Of a stretch of 40,095 nt of DNA, positions 1 through 8,557 are shown in pieces; the stretch's first letter is position 1, and the number at the start of each line of letters is the position of its first letter. Source of the DNA: Bacteroidales bacterium (GTDB taxonomy: Bacteria > Bacteroidota > Bacteroidia > Bacteroidales > UBA7960); assembly GCA_007129355.1 (NCBI GenBank), contig SKVR01000145.1, positions 1 through 40,095 of the forward strand. The letters run 5' to 3'. The notes beneath the pieces were generated by a model, which was not told where the DNA came from, did no database searches, and worked only from the letters and a program-made list of their open reading frames with translations. The translations under genes were made by a program, and so were the position numbers.

Positions 1-350
1 GTCCAAACAAGCAGCGAAAGTGCTTTCTACATGCTTAGCCTTTAGTTGGGATTTCGGCTTCGGACCGGGAAAAGGCCGCCCTATCTTCAGCCAGAGCTTC
101 TTTATTTTTCGTGCAGGCACCAAAGCTTTACCTGCCTTATTCCGTATTTTATCGATGCTTCACTCGGAACGCTAACAGACGTCGCTTTCCGGGAAACAGC
201 AAGCAGCTAATAGCTACTATTAGGCTGCCATTGCGTAATTGTTGTTGTCGCCGTTTATAGGCTTCGTGAATTAGGATTTACGAGCCATATTCACAACGCT
301 CGGCATGCTTACAATCCCACTCAACTTGCTGTCTAATCCAAATCAGCCCC
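1..350 (-). ncRNA. ssrA: tmRNA (transfer-messenger RNA), 3' end cut by window edge
   Basis: Rescues stalled ribosomes by acting first as alanyl-tRNA and then as a template for a degradation tag. On the minus strand the 5' end reads GGGGCUGAUUUGGAUUAGAC, the usual tmRNA start. The tag frame lies at 223-252 and encodes GDNNNYAMAA, followed by TAA (220-222) and a second stop TAG. The Ala-Ala end is typical of tags recognised by ClpXP-type proteases. The stretch near position 1 matches the start of the T-arm region, so the acceptor 3' strand and CCA lie just outside the window. The exact 5' end (350) is inferred from the conserved G run. Confidence 0.95.
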
Positions 351-368
351 ATGGGTAAATTGCAAGTG

Positions 369-399
369 CAAAGATACAAAAATTACACCTACTTTACAA
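369..399 (-). promoter_or_regulatory. Bacteroidota-type promoter for tmRNA
   Basis: On the minus strand a TTG (397-399) is followed after 20 bases by TATCTTTG (369-376), fitting the TTG-N17-20-TAnnTTTG pattern of the Bacteroidota housekeeping sigma factor. The expected start lies about 10-15 bases before the mature tmRNA 5' end at 350. Confidence 0.75.
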
Positions 400-427
400 T
401 CCCAAGGGCAAATTCGAACCGAGCTTT

Positions 428-537
428 CCCATTTTCCCACTTTCCCATTTTCTCACTTTCCCACTTTCCCATTTTCTCACTTTCTTAATAACCCATCAAC
501 TTTTCAACCCATCAACCCATCAACCCATCAACTCATC
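428..537. repeat. Two abutting 8-bp-period tandem arrays
   Basis: 428-483 holds seven 8-base units (CCCATTTT, CCCACTTT, CTCACTTT variants); 490-537 holds six units, mostly AACCCATC with one AACTTTTC and one AACTCATC. Both have period 8. They sit in the divergent spacer between the tmRNA promoter and the pdxA -7 box. The reverse complement, (GATGGGTT)n then (AAAGTGAG-like)n, resembles the arrays at 30696-30777. The rest of 351-604 holds only the two promoter regions and an AT-rich leader. Confidence 0.85.
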
Positions 538-566
538 AACCTTAACATACCAAACATAAATTATCG

Positions 567-574
567 TAACTTTG
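567..574 (+). promoter_or_regulatory. Putative -7 box upstream of pdxA
   Basis: TAACTTTG matches TAnnTTTG and lies 30 bases before the pdxA ATG, giving a leader of roughly 20-25 bases. No clear TTG is seen at the expected upstream distance, which falls next to the end of the 8-bp repeat array. Confidence 0.5.
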
Positions 575-604
575 CCTCCATAAATTCAAAACTTTTTCAT
601 TGCA

Positions 605-1765
605 ATGGAAAACGAATACAACGAACAAGAGGAAAGGGATACCAAACCCCTGGAAAAGATAAAACCCCTGCGCATCGGAATTACTCACGGAGATGTTAAC
701 AGTATAAGCTACGAGGTGATCCTGAAGAGTTTGCAGGACTCCCGGATTTTTGAATATTTTACCCCGGTGCTTTACGGTAGCTCCAAAGTAGCCTCGTACC
801 ATCGCAAGGCCCTTAATATGGCTGAGGTAGCTTTTAATGTGATCCGTGGCGCCGAACAGGCGGAGGATGAAAAGATTAATTTGGTAAATGTAATTACGCA
901 GGAAGTGAAAGTCGAACTGGGCCAAAGTACCGATGTGGCAGGAAAAGCTGCTTACATGGCACTGGATGCTGCCACGGTTGATCTGGGTGCCGGACGTATT
1001 GATGCGATGGTTACCGGTCCTATCAATAAACAAAATATTCAGAGCCGGGATTTTAGTTTTCCGGGCCATACCGAATACCTTGCCGGTAAATTTGAATCGC
1101 GCGATTACCTGATGCTGATGGTAAATGATACCATGCGAATCGGGGTGATTACCGGACATATTGCCCTGCGGGAGGTTTCGGCAAGGATCACCGAAGAACT
1201 GATACTGCAGAAAATACGCATAATGAATAATTCACTGGTGCGCGATTTCGGTATTCGTAAACCCAAAATTGCGGTACTCGGACTTAATCCGCATGCCGGC
1301 GATAAAGGGGTTTTGGGAATTGAGGAAGAAACCATAATCATTCCTGCCATTCAAAAGGCATTTGAAATGGGGATGATGGCCTTCGGACCCTATCCTGCTG
1401 ATGGTTTCTTTGGTTCTTCTAACTTCAGCCACTTTGATGGCGTACTTGCCATGTACCATGATCAGGGACTCATTCCCTTTAAATCCATGGCTTTCCAGTC
1501 GGGTGTTAATTTTACTGCAGGTTTGCCTGTGGTGCGCACTTCGCCTGCCCATGGCACCGCCTACGAACTGGCCGGTAAGAATATGGCTTCTGCCGATTCC
1601 TTCCGCGAAGCCATTTACCTGGCTATTGATGTGGTAAGAAATCGCCGTCTGTATGATGAAATCAACAGTAATCCCTTAAAAATATCATCTCTGGAAGAGG
1701 ATAGTGATTCCGATAAGAATGAGTTGAAGTCTCTTTCCGACAATGCCGACGAATACATTTTATAG
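605..1765 (+). CDS. pdxA: 4-hydroxythreonine-4-phosphate dehydrogenase (PdxA)
   Basis: Oxidises 4-phosphohydroxy-L-threonine in DXP-dependent pyridoxal phosphate synthesis (cytoplasmic). The 386-residue length is slightly above the usual 330-360 because of an acidic tail rich in Asp, Ser and Glu after about residue 360. Visible family signatures are GITHGD near the N-terminus, GPINKQ, the metal-site segment PGHTEYLA, LNPHAGD and MYHDQGLIPFK. The normally Gly-rich GDxxGIG motif reads GDVNSIS here. The ATG at 605 fits the length and the -7 box. It is followed after 21 bases by murF-alr, so the two are likely co-transcribed; alanine racemase needs the cofactor this pathway makes. Confidence 0.93.
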   Translation: MENEYNEQEERDTKPLEKIKPLRIGITHGDVNSISYEVILKSLQDSRIFEYFTPVLYGSSKVASYHRKALNMAEVAFNVIRGAEQAEDEKINLVNVITQEVKVELGQSTDVAGKAAYMALDAATVDLGAGRIDAMVTGPINKQNIQSRDFSFPGHTEYLAGKFESRDYLMLMVNDTMRIGVITGHIALREVSARITEELILQKIRIMNNSLVRDFGIRKPKIAVLGLNPHAGDKGVLGIEEETIIIPAIQKAFEMGMMAFGPYPADGFFGSSNFSHFDGVLAMYHDQGLIPFKSMAFQSGVNFTAGLPVVRTSPAHGTAYELAGKNMASADSFREAIYLAIDVVRNRRLYDEINSNPLKISSLEEDSDSDKNELKSLSDNADEYIL

Positions 1766-1786
1766 GCAGTAAACCGCTGCGCTTTT

Positions 1787-4279
1787 ATGGCCGTATCCTA
1801 TACCATACAACAAATTGCCGGTTTTACAGGTGGTAACTTGTATGGGAATTTTGAGACCGAAAACGAAATCCGCTTTTTGCTTACCGACAGCCGACGGCTG
1901 GTTTTTCCAAAATCTGCTGTCTTTTTTGCCCTTGAAACATCCAAAAATGATGGTCATAACTATATGGCCGGCCTCATTGAGAAAGGTGTGGGTTGTTTTG
2001 TGGTTTCCCGGTTGCCGGAAAATCAGGAATGGTTGAAAAAAGCTGCTTTTATTCTAACAAATAATACCCTTGAAGCCCTGCAGAAGCTGGTTGCTGCTCA
2101 CCGGCAACAGTTCAGCATCCCTGTTATTGGCATTACCGGAAGCAATGGGAAAACCATTGTAAAAGAATGGTTGTCGCAGCTTCTGGCTGACAGGTTTTTT
2201 GTTGTGAAAAATCCGAAGAGCTACAACTCACAGACCGGAGTGCCCCTATCGGTTTGGCAGATGGATCATTTTCATGAGATGGGCATCTTTGAAGCTGGTA
2301 TTTCCCAACCTGGTGAAATGGAAAAGCTTGAAAAGATCATCAGGCCGGAACATGGCATTTTTACCAATATCGGTCCGGCCCACGACGAAGGCTTCCCCGG
2401 AAGGGAAAATAAAATCATGGAAAAACTGAAGCTTTTCGCAGGAAGTGAATTGCTGGTGTACAGGGCCGATAATGAGTTGCTTGAAAGTTCCATAAAAAGC
2501 TGGAAAGAGTCGCATGCCGGTATTCGTCTTTTTCGATGGGGAATGGCTGGTGATACAGATATGCAATTGTTGCGGGTGGAGAAGTTTCAGAACCATACAC
2601 AGGTAGAGGTCCGGATTCAGGAAAAGATAAGACAATTTACCCTTCCTTTTACAGATGATGCTTCTGTAGAGAATGTGCTGCATTGTATTGCTTATATGCA
2701 TTGCTGCGGTTTCGATAACCTGGCCGAAAAACTGCTCCGCTTGCAACCCGTGGCTATGCGTCTGCAACTCCGCCAGGGAATCAACAACTGCACCCTGATT
2801 GATGATGCATACAATTCGGATGTGCTTTCGCTGGGTGTGGCTCTCGATTTTCTCAATACACAGGTTAAGCAAAAGGAGAAAACCCTGATTCTCTCCGATA
2901 TTCTGCAGGCAGGAGTTTCTGCTTCGCGCCTGTATGATGAGGTGGCTGACCTGGTCAGAGCAAAAAACATCCAAAATTTTATTGGTATCGGACCTGATGT
3001 TTCATCAAGAAGTTCTGACTTTAAGGGGCTGAATGCTTTGTTTTTTCAAAGTACAGAAGATTTTCTCATAAATCATGATCCTGCATTGTTCCGTGATCAG
3101 GGAATTTTGCTGAAAGGGGCGCGGGATTTTGGGTTTGAACGGATCAGTAGCAAACTTCAGTTTAAGGATCATCAAACAGTTCTCGAAATTGATCTGGATG
3201 CGCTGGTGCATAATCTGAATGTTTATAAGTCGATGCTGAAGCCGGGTGTTAAAATAGCGGCTATGGTCAAGGCTTTTTCTTATGGAAGCGGCAGCTACGA
3301 AATTGCAGGTGTGCTGCAATATCACCAGATTGATTATCTGGCTGTGGCTTTTGCCGATGAAGGCAAAGAACTCAGGAATGCCGGAATTACCATGCCCATA
3401 ATGGTTTTGAATCCCGAACTTCACAACCTTGATATTTTGTTTCGTTACCGGCTTGAGCCTGAGGTGTATTCTGTTGATCTTCTCAAAAGACTGATGCAGG
3501 AGGCAGAGCTAAATCTGTCATCGCCAAAGCAATCCAATTTCCCCATACATATCAAGCTTGATAGCGGTTTGCATCGTATGGGTTTTATGGAAGATGAACT
3601 GGATGAGTTACTGAAAATACTGCAGAAAAACTCCTTGCTGAAAGTGGCCTCAGTATTTTCGCACCTTGCTGCTTCTGATTTACCGCAATTCGATGATTTC
3701 ACCCATGAACAGTTGAAAAGGTTTGAACGAATGACCGAAAAGCTGGAAGCAAGATTGGGTTACGGCTTTTTGAAACACATGGCCAACTCGGCTGCCATTA
3801 GTCGTTTTCCCGAAGCACAACTGGATATGGTGAGACTGGGCATAGGTATGTATGGGGTGGATGGAAATAAAGATGTGGAAGCACATTTGCAAACCGTAAA
3901 CACTTTTAAATCTGTAATATCGCAGATAAAAACGGTGCCTGCCGGCGAAACCGTAGGTTACAACCGGGCAGGTCATCTTAAAAAGGAAACCCGCATTGGC
4001 ATTGTGCCGGTAGGCTATGCCGACGGACTAAGCCGCCGGTTGAGCAACGGCAGGGGCTATCTGCTGGTAAACGGACAAAAGGCTCCCATCATCGGAAACA
4101 TCTCTATGGATATGTGCACTGTGGATATAACCGGACTGAACGCAAATGCCGGTGATGAGGTAATTATCTTTGGAAAAGATCTGCCCGTTACTTTGCTCGC
4201 CGAAAAACTGGAAACCATTCCATACGAGATTTTTACCAGCATTGCCGCACGGGTCAAGCGTGTGTATTTTCAGGAATAG
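1787..4279 (+). CDS. murF-alr: Bifunctional MurF ligase / alanine racemase fusion
   Basis: The N-terminal half (about 1-450) is UDP-N-acetylmuramoyl-tripeptide:D-Ala-D-Ala ligase: Mur ATP loop TGSNGKT near residue 118, NPKSYNSQTGVPLS, NIGPAHDEGF and the DDAYNSD segment. The C-terminal half (about 455-830) is a fold-type III alanine racemase: LEIDLDALVHNL leads to the PLP lysine in MVKAFSYGSG (K495), and the racemase tyrosine lies in VGYNRAGH, followed by VGYADGL and GNISMDMC. The fusion makes D-Ala and catalyses the addition of D-Ala-D-Ala to the UDP-MurNAc-tripeptide in one polypeptide; D-Ala-D-Ala ligase itself is not in the window. At 830 residues it equals the sum of both enzymes with no truncation. 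Such fusions are known in Bacteroidota. Confidence 0.95.
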   Translation: MAVSYTIQQIAGFTGGNLYGNFETENEIRFLLTDSRRLVFPKSAVFFALETSKNDGHNYMAGLIEKGVGCFVVSRLPENQEWLKKAAFILTNNTLEALQKLVAAHRQQFSIPVIGITGSNGKTIVKEWLSQLLADRFFVVKNPKSYNSQTGVPLSVWQMDHFHEMGIFEAGISQPGEMEKLEKIIRPEHGIFTNIGPAHDEGFPGRENKIMEKLKLFAGSELLVYRADNELLESSIKSWKESHAGIRLFRWGMAGDTDMQLLRVEKFQNHTQVEVRIQEKIRQFTLPFTDDASVENVLHCIAYMHCCGFDNLAEKLLRLQPVAMRLQLRQGINNCTLIDDAYNSDVLSLGVALDFLNTQVKQKEKTLILSDILQAGVSASRLYDEVADLVRAKNIQNFIGIGPDVSSRSSDFKGLNALFFQSTEDFLINHDPALFRDQGILLKGARDFGFERISSKLQFKDHQTVLEIDLDALVHNLNVYKSMLKPGVKIAAMVKAFSYGSGSYEIAGVLQYHQIDYLAVAFADEGKELRNAGITMPIMVLNPELHNLDILFRYRLEPEVYSVDLLKRLMQEAELNLSSPKQSNFPIHIKLDSGLHRMGFMEDELDELLKILQKNSLLKVASVFSHLAASDLPQFDDFTHEQLKRFERMTEKLEARLGYGFLKHMANSAAISRFPEAQLDMVRLGIGMYGVDGNKDVEAHLQTVNTFKSVISQIKTVPAGETVGYNRAGHLKKETRIGIVPVGYADGLSRRLSNGRGYLLVNGQKAPIIGNISMDMCTVDITGLNANAGDEVIIFGKDLPVTLLAEKLETIPYEIFTSIAARVKRVYFQE

Positions 4280-4316
4280 CTGCTACTTTTCAAGCCTGAG
4301 CGTTATTTTTATTTCT

Positions 4317-4324
4317 TATTTTTG
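4317..4324 (+). promoter_or_regulatory. Putative -7 box upstream of ridA
   Basis: TATTTTTG fits TAnnTTTG and lies 47 bases before the ridA start. The upstream element is not clear, so this is a partial promoter match only. Confidence 0.45.
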
Positions 4325-4371
4325 CCCCGAAGGAAGACCTTTACTTAATTCATGTTTAAAATACATTCATT

Positions 4372-4749
4372 ATGAAAAAAGCAATAAAAACCGACAAGGC
4401 ACCGGCTCCCATCGGGCCCTACAATCAGGCTATCATGGCCGGAAACACCCTTTTTGTATCGGGTCAGATTCCGCTGAACCCCGCCAATGGAGAGCTGGTA
4501 AAGGGTGATGTGAAAGAACAAACCCGAAGGGTAATGGAAAACCTGAAAGCAATCCTTAAGGAAGCCGGATTGGATTTTGCCAACGTAGTGAAGTGCAGCA
4601 TTTTCATCTCTGATATGAAGGATTTCCCATTGATCAATGAGATTTACGGAGGCTATTTTACAGAAACACCTCCTGCCCGCGAAACGGTTCAGGTGGCGGG
4701 TCTGCCAATGGGTGTTGATGTGGAGATCAGCTGTATAGCCATTGCTTAA
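4372..4749 (+). CDS. ridA: RidA family reactive intermediate/imine deaminase
   Basis: A 125-residue protein of the usual RidA (YjgF/YER057c/UK114) length. It hydrolyses reactive enamine/imine intermediates released by PLP enzymes such as threonine dehydratase, protecting PLP enzymes including alanine racemase. Seen: APAPIGPYNQAI at the N-terminus, SGQIPLNP, and the signature near the C-terminus with the substrate-carboxylate arginine in PARETVQVAGLP followed by EISCIAIA. It acts as a cytoplasmic trimer in known members. It lies 92 bases after murF-alr with its own -7 box, so it is probably a separate unit. Confidence 0.93.
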   Translation: MKKAIKTDKAPAPIGPYNQAIMAGNTLFVSGQIPLNPANGELVKGDVKEQTRRVMENLKAILKEAGLDFANVVKCSIFISDMKDFPLINEIYGGYFTETPPARETVQVAGLPMGVDVEISCIAIA

Positions 4750-4770
4750 AATCTTTTCAAAAATAATATA

Positions 4771-4865
4771 GGGTTGTCTCGAAAGTGACATCCGGGCGTT
4801 ACACCTGTCGAAACGATAGTTCTCGCTTCGACAGGCTCAGCGACCCAACAAGACAGCCCCTTTTT
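4771..4865. repeat. Hairpin repeat locus A: two inverted units inside an outer stem
   Basis: An outer stem pairs 4771-4779 (GGGTTGTCT) with 4851-4859 (AGACAGCCC), 9 pairs with one G.T. Inside are two small hairpins: 4797-4815 (stem CGTT/AACG, loop ACACCTGTCGA) and, inverted, 4823-4843 (stem TCGCT/AGCGA, loop complementary to GAGCCTGTCGA). A run of five T follows. It fills the ridA to S46-peptidase spacer and could act as a terminator or be a small non-autonomous mobile element. The same loop recurs at 8497-8548 and 37562-37586. Confidence 0.7.
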
Positions 4866-4888
4866 ATACTCTTTCAAATCCAGATAAT

Positions 4889-7054
4889 ATGTTGAAGAAG
4901 AAACTTTTATTTACTCTGTTTTTGCTAATATTTGTCAGCTTCAGGAGTGTTGCGGTGGAAGGCATGTGGCTTCCGTCGCTCATTCAAAAAAATATTGAAG
5001 AAATGCAGATGATGGGCCTTGAACTGGAGGCTCTTGATCTGTATAATGAAGATGGTGCCAGCCTGAAAGATGCTATTGTGCGCTTCGGCAGGGGTTGTAC
5101 CGGGGCATTTATCTCGCCTGAAGGGTTGCTGCTAACCAATCACCACTGCGGATACGGCGTAATTCAATCGCACAGCAGCGTCGAGAATGATTATCTTACG
5201 GAAGGATTCTGGGCGGCCAGCAAAGATGAAGAGTTGCCCAATCCCGGTCTTACCATTACTCTTTTGGTACGCATGGAAAATGTTACGGCAAGGGTACTGG
5301 AAGTTATTGATCTCAATATGAATGAAAGAGAACGTGCAATAGCAGTACGCGATATTTCGCACACCATTGCCGATGAAGCAAAAGAAGACGGCCGCTACGA
5401 AGCCATGGTAAATCCTTTTTATTACGGAAATGAGTATTATCTATTTGTGTACAACATTTACCGCGATGTGCGCCTGGTGGGTGCACCCCCCTCATCAATA
5501 GGAAAATTTGGCGGCGATGTTGACAACTGGATGTGGCCCCGCCACTCGGGCGATTTTGCCCTTTTCAGGGTGTATGCCGATGATGAGAACAACCCGGCAG
5601 ATTACAGTACTGACAATGTACCTTACCAACCGGCACACTTTTTCCCGGTGAGCAACCGTGGACTTGAGAAACATGATTTTACCATGGTTTATGGCTACCC
5701 TGGTCGCACACAACGCTATCTTACTTCGGATGCTGTGGATTTTATCATTGAGAAAGAAAACCCCATGGGTATTGATGTGCGTACACGAATTCTACAGATC
5801 TACGACCAGGAAATGGCAAAGAGTGATGAAGTGCGGATTCAATATGCCAGCAAACACGCCGGAGTTGCCAATGCCTGGAAAAGATGGATGGGTGAGAACC
5901 GTGGATTACACCGATTGGATGCTGTAAATGTGAAACTGGAACAGGAAAAGGAGTTCGGGCAATGGGTGGCAGCAAATCCATTAATAGCTGCACCTTATGA
6001 TGGGTTGTTGCAGGCTTTTGAAAAAACGTACACTGAATACCATCCCTATCGGTTTGCCATAAGACTTTATGGCGAGGCTGGCAGAAGTATTGAGATTGCC
6101 CGGTTTGCCGAACAGTTTACCCGGCTTGTGGCTATGAGCCAGGAAAATAATCCGAATCAGGAAAGGATTGATGCTGAAATAGAACGGCTTAAGTCGGCAA
6201 CCACAATTTATTTCAGGAATTATAATGTGGATATTGACAAACAAATCATGAACGAAATGATCCGAAAATATATTTACCACTCAGATGAAATGATGCCCGA
6301 TATCATTTTCAGGATCCTTCAAAGGCACGGAGATAACCTTGACCGGTATCCCGAAAATGTTTTTAAACGCACCATGTTCAAGTCTTCTGATGAAGTAATG
6401 AATTTTCTGGAAAATTATCGCCTGAGGCATCATCGCAGAATAGAAAGAGATCCGGCATTTCAGTTTGTCAATGGCCTGAACAGTTATATTGTGAGCGAGA
6501 TACAGCCACCACAGCAAAAACTGGAAAGTACACTCGACAGCCTTTACAGATTATATAATGCTGGTTTGCAGGCCATGAAACCCGATTATAACTTCTTCCC
6601 CGATGCCAACGGTACGCTGAGGATCTCTTACGGAAGGGTAGAAGGGTCTTATCCGCGCGATGCGGTTCAGTTCATACCCTTTACCACAGGCGAAGGTATT
6701 CTGGAAAAAGCCGCACAAACTGAAGTAGAAGATTATCGAATTTCGGAAAGGCTGGAAACGCTGCTTGCAAACCGTCGTTTTGATAGCTTTGCCCACCATG
6801 ACGAACTGGTAGTTAACTTTATTGCCAGCAACCATACTACGGGTGGAAACTCCGGAAGTCCTGTCATTGATGGACGTGGAAACCTGATCGGACTCAACTT
6901 CGACCGCAGCTGGGAAAGTACCATGAGCGATATCATGTTTGATCCCGAACAGTGCAGGAATATTTCCGTTAACTCACAGTATATTCTCTGGGTTATCAGC
7001 CAGTATGCAGGCAAGGATTACCTGCTGGATGAGATGCATGTTATTATGGAATAG
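4889..7054 (+). CDS. dpp11: S46 family dipeptidyl peptidase, DPP11-like (Asp/Glu-specific)
   Basis: Secreted serine exopeptidase that removes dipeptides from peptide N-termini in the periplasm, used in peptide nutrition. A signal peptide covers about residues 1-22 (MLKKKLLFTLFLLIFVSF). The chymotrypsin-fold triad is visible as His in TNHHCGY (residues 85/86), an Asp in RHSGDFAL (about 222) and Ser655 in GGNSGSPV. In characterised S46 enzymes the residue at position 673 sets specificity: Gly in DPP7 and Arg in DPP11, which selects acidic P1 residues. Here codon 673 encodes Arg (LNFDRSWES). The length of 721 matches the family (about 710-725). It is separated from ridA by repeat locus A. Confidence 0.93.
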   Translation: MLKKKLLFTLFLLIFVSFRSVAVEGMWLPSLIQKNIEEMQMMGLELEALDLYNEDGASLKDAIVRFGRGCTGAFISPEGLLLTNHHCGYGVIQSHSSVENDYLTEGFWAASKDEELPNPGLTITLLVRMENVTARVLEVIDLNMNERERAIAVRDISHTIADEAKEDGRYEAMVNPFYYGNEYYLFVYNIYRDVRLVGAPPSSIGKFGGDVDNWMWPRHSGDFALFRVYADDENNPADYSTDNVPYQPAHFFPVSNRGLEKHDFTMVYGYPGRTQRYLTSDAVDFIIEKENPMGIDVRTRILQIYDQEMAKSDEVRIQYASKHAGVANAWKRWMGENRGLHRLDAVNVKLEQEKEFGQWVAANPLIAAPYDGLLQAFEKTYTEYHPYRFAIRLYGEAGRSIEIARFAEQFTRLVAMSQENNPNQERIDAEIERLKSATTIYFRNYNVDIDKQIMNEMIRKYIYHSDEMMPDIIFRILQRHGDNLDRYPENVFKRTMFKSSDEVMNFLENYRLRHHRRIERDPAFQFVNGLNSYIVSEIQPPQQKLESTLDSLYRLYNAGLQAMKPDYNFFPDANGTLRISYGRVEGSYPRDAVQFIPFTTGEGILEKAAQTEVEDYRISERLETLLANRRFDSFAHHDELVVNFIASNHTTGGNSGSPVIDGRGNLIGLNFDRSWESTMSDIMFDPEQCRNISVNSQYILWVISQYAGKDYLLDEMHVIME

Positions 7055-7065
7055 CCATTGGAGAA

Positions 7066-8355
7066 TTAACCAACCGGCCATGAAAGCCTGGCTTCTGCAA
7101 TAATTTCAGCAGGGGTCAGGCTTTTGATTTTATTCTCGTAAATGAATGACAGTATTTTTTTGTATTGTGCCAGATATCCGCCGTATTTGTAATCCGTAAA
7201 GTAGGTATTGTGCCAGAGCAATGAGAAGATGCAGTTGTGTGGATTTGCCTCATAGAAGTCAATTATTATATTTGCAGTCTTTTCCCTTTCTATTTTCATG
7301 TAGTTGCGAAAAGTTGTGTCCATAAACGTCAGGGGGGCTTCCACAAAATTAAGAGGTTTATTTTTTCTGATATCAAAAGGTTGGAAAGCACCTCCGTACG
7401 AATTTCTGAAGCCATAGTGCTCAGCAAAACCCAGGCTGGAGTCGAAGGTGATAGGTGATGCTGATAATATGGGCCAGTGTTTGGGAGGTAAAAACTTTAG
7501 AAAATGATAGCGGTTATAGGGTTCAATTATTTTCCACCTGGCCAGTTTTTCATCAAAACTCATTTCCATGGATGATTTGTGAATTGCGTTTACAAAGCCC
7601 TTTTTCCTGATCTTCTGCAAAAGTGTTTGCTCCTTTTGGAAGGTATAATCTGCATTCCTGATATTATGTTTGCCCTTGCCCTTGTTTACCAGCCAGAAGA
7701 ACGTTGACTTTACATCGTATTCGGAGTTGATGCGCATTATCCTGTCCATGTTCTTCCAGTGGGGACGGCGGCTGATCTCTCCGGCAAGGATGGCCAGCAT
7801 GGCTGCCGGTTTCAGATTTTTGATTGCCCAGTTCCCGTCCTGCATCAGGGAACCGTATATGGAATCAATATCGTGCGAAACAAAAAATGCGCTGGGTTTT
7901 TTCTCACCTGGTATCCCTTTTTCTTCACAGAACTCATCCATGTATTGCTCAACAAGGTTCTTTTCTATGCTGCTGAATCTTTTCTGGTAAGATGATTCAT
8001 AGCGGAACCTGCCAAATGCGTCCAGATCGTTTTCACCGGCTGAATATTCCTGAAGACAGTTCACCATGTAAAAGATGCTGGCAATCAGGTCTTTCCGGTT
8101 CTTTGAGTCGCGTATCAGCTGCTCATCCTTAAATAGCTGCTTGTGCGAAAGCTCCGGATTTTCCTTACTTAGCTTACCATAAAAATCAAGATTGATAACC
8201 TCGCTGCTGGGGTGCTCGTGATCCCATACCAGGTCTGCATCATCAGCAGAATCAATGAAACTGAATTTTATACTCCGGTTTTTCTCAATGAGCAACAGGG
8301 TGTAAAATACCGGGTAGTGGTATGAAGTATTTTTACGGATGTGGATTTTTAACAT
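7066..8355 (-). CDS. Polysaccharide deacetylase-like protein (NodB-type fold)
   Basis: A 429-residue protein with no obvious signal peptide. The middle and C-terminal parts resemble CE4/NodB polysaccharide deacetylases: AFFVSHDIDS holds the DxD that begins the catalytic domain, AIHKSS may replace the usual metal-binding HxxS, and FDSSLGFAEHYGFRNS is typical of this group. The N-terminal roughly 150 residues resemble the extra domain often found before the deacetylase domain in Bacteroidota surface-polysaccharide loci. The substrate is unknown. It is convergent with the S46 gene (11-base gap). Assignment to the superfamily is fairly secure; enzymatic activity is inferred. Confidence 0.75.
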   Translation of the reverse strand: MLKIHIRKNTSYHYPVFYTLLLIEKNRSIKFSFIDSADDADLVWDHEHPSSEVINLDFYGKLSKENPELSHKQLFKDEQLIRDSKNRKDLIASIFYMVNCLQEYSAGENDLDAFGRFRYESSYQKRFSSIEKNLVEQYMDEFCEEKGIPGEKKPSAFFVSHDIDSIYGSLMQDGNWAIKNLKPAAMLAILAGEISRRPHWKNMDRIMRINSEYDVKSTFFWLVNKGKGKHNIRNADYTFQKEQTLLQKIRKKGFVNAIHKSSMEMSFDEKLARWKIIEPYNRYHFLKFLPPKHWPILSASPITFDSSLGFAEHYGFRNSYGGAFQPFDIRKNKPLNFVEAPLTFMDTTFRNYMKIEREKTANIIIDFYEANPHNCIFSLLWHNTYFTDYKYGGYLAQYKKILSFIYENKIKSLTPAEIIAEARLSWPVG

Positions 8356-8429
8356 TATCCAATTTCTCTACAGTAGTGTTAATAACTGCCAGGCAGAAAG
8401 GATTGTTTTCTGTTTTCGCTTAACAGGTT

Positions 8430-8437
8430 CAAAGATA
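8430..8437 (-). promoter_or_regulatory. Putative -7 box for the deacetylase-like gene
   Basis: TATCTTTG on the minus strand is a perfect TAnnTTTG match 74 bases before the start codon. The upstream TTG is not evident. The leader would be about 70 bases. Confidence 0.5.
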
Positions 8438-8496
8438 TCCTCATTTCATTGAAAATCCTATGATTAGAGGTTAGTTTTGGAACTGGAATAAAGCAA

Positions 8497-8548
8497 CGTC
8501 GCTTCGACAGGCTCAGCGTCCCTGGTGGTTGAGCCTGTCGAAACCACT
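8497..8548. repeat. Hairpin repeat locus B: two inverted units
   Basis: A 13-base perfect inverted repeat TTCGACAGGCTCA (8503-8515) / TGAGCCTGTCGAA (8530-8542). Each arm is itself the core of a smaller hairpin: on the plus strand GTGGTT-GAGCCTGTCGA-AACCAC (8525-8547), and on the minus strand a unit with stem CGCT/AGCG around the same 11-base loop (8500-8518). It lies just downstream of the ACT-protein gene stop, a position suitable for a terminator. The rest of the spacer 8356-8557 shows only a promoter box. Confidence 0.8.
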
Positions 8549-8557
8549 CAACAGTAA

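Noticed and set aside
1-350. Possible rRNA or riboswitch
   Set aside because: The 5' sequence, tag frame with double stop and overall layout identify tmRNA.
428-537. CRISPR array
   Set aside because: Units are 8 bases with no unique spacers; simple tandem repeats.
542-1159. Long open frame antisense to pdxA (205 codons)
   Set aside because: It lies opposite a clear pdxA coding region, has no recognisable family features, and starts within pdxA; a composition shadow.
2246-2974. 242-codon open frame antisense to murF
   Set aside because: Opposite conserved MurF motifs on the plus strand; no family resemblance.
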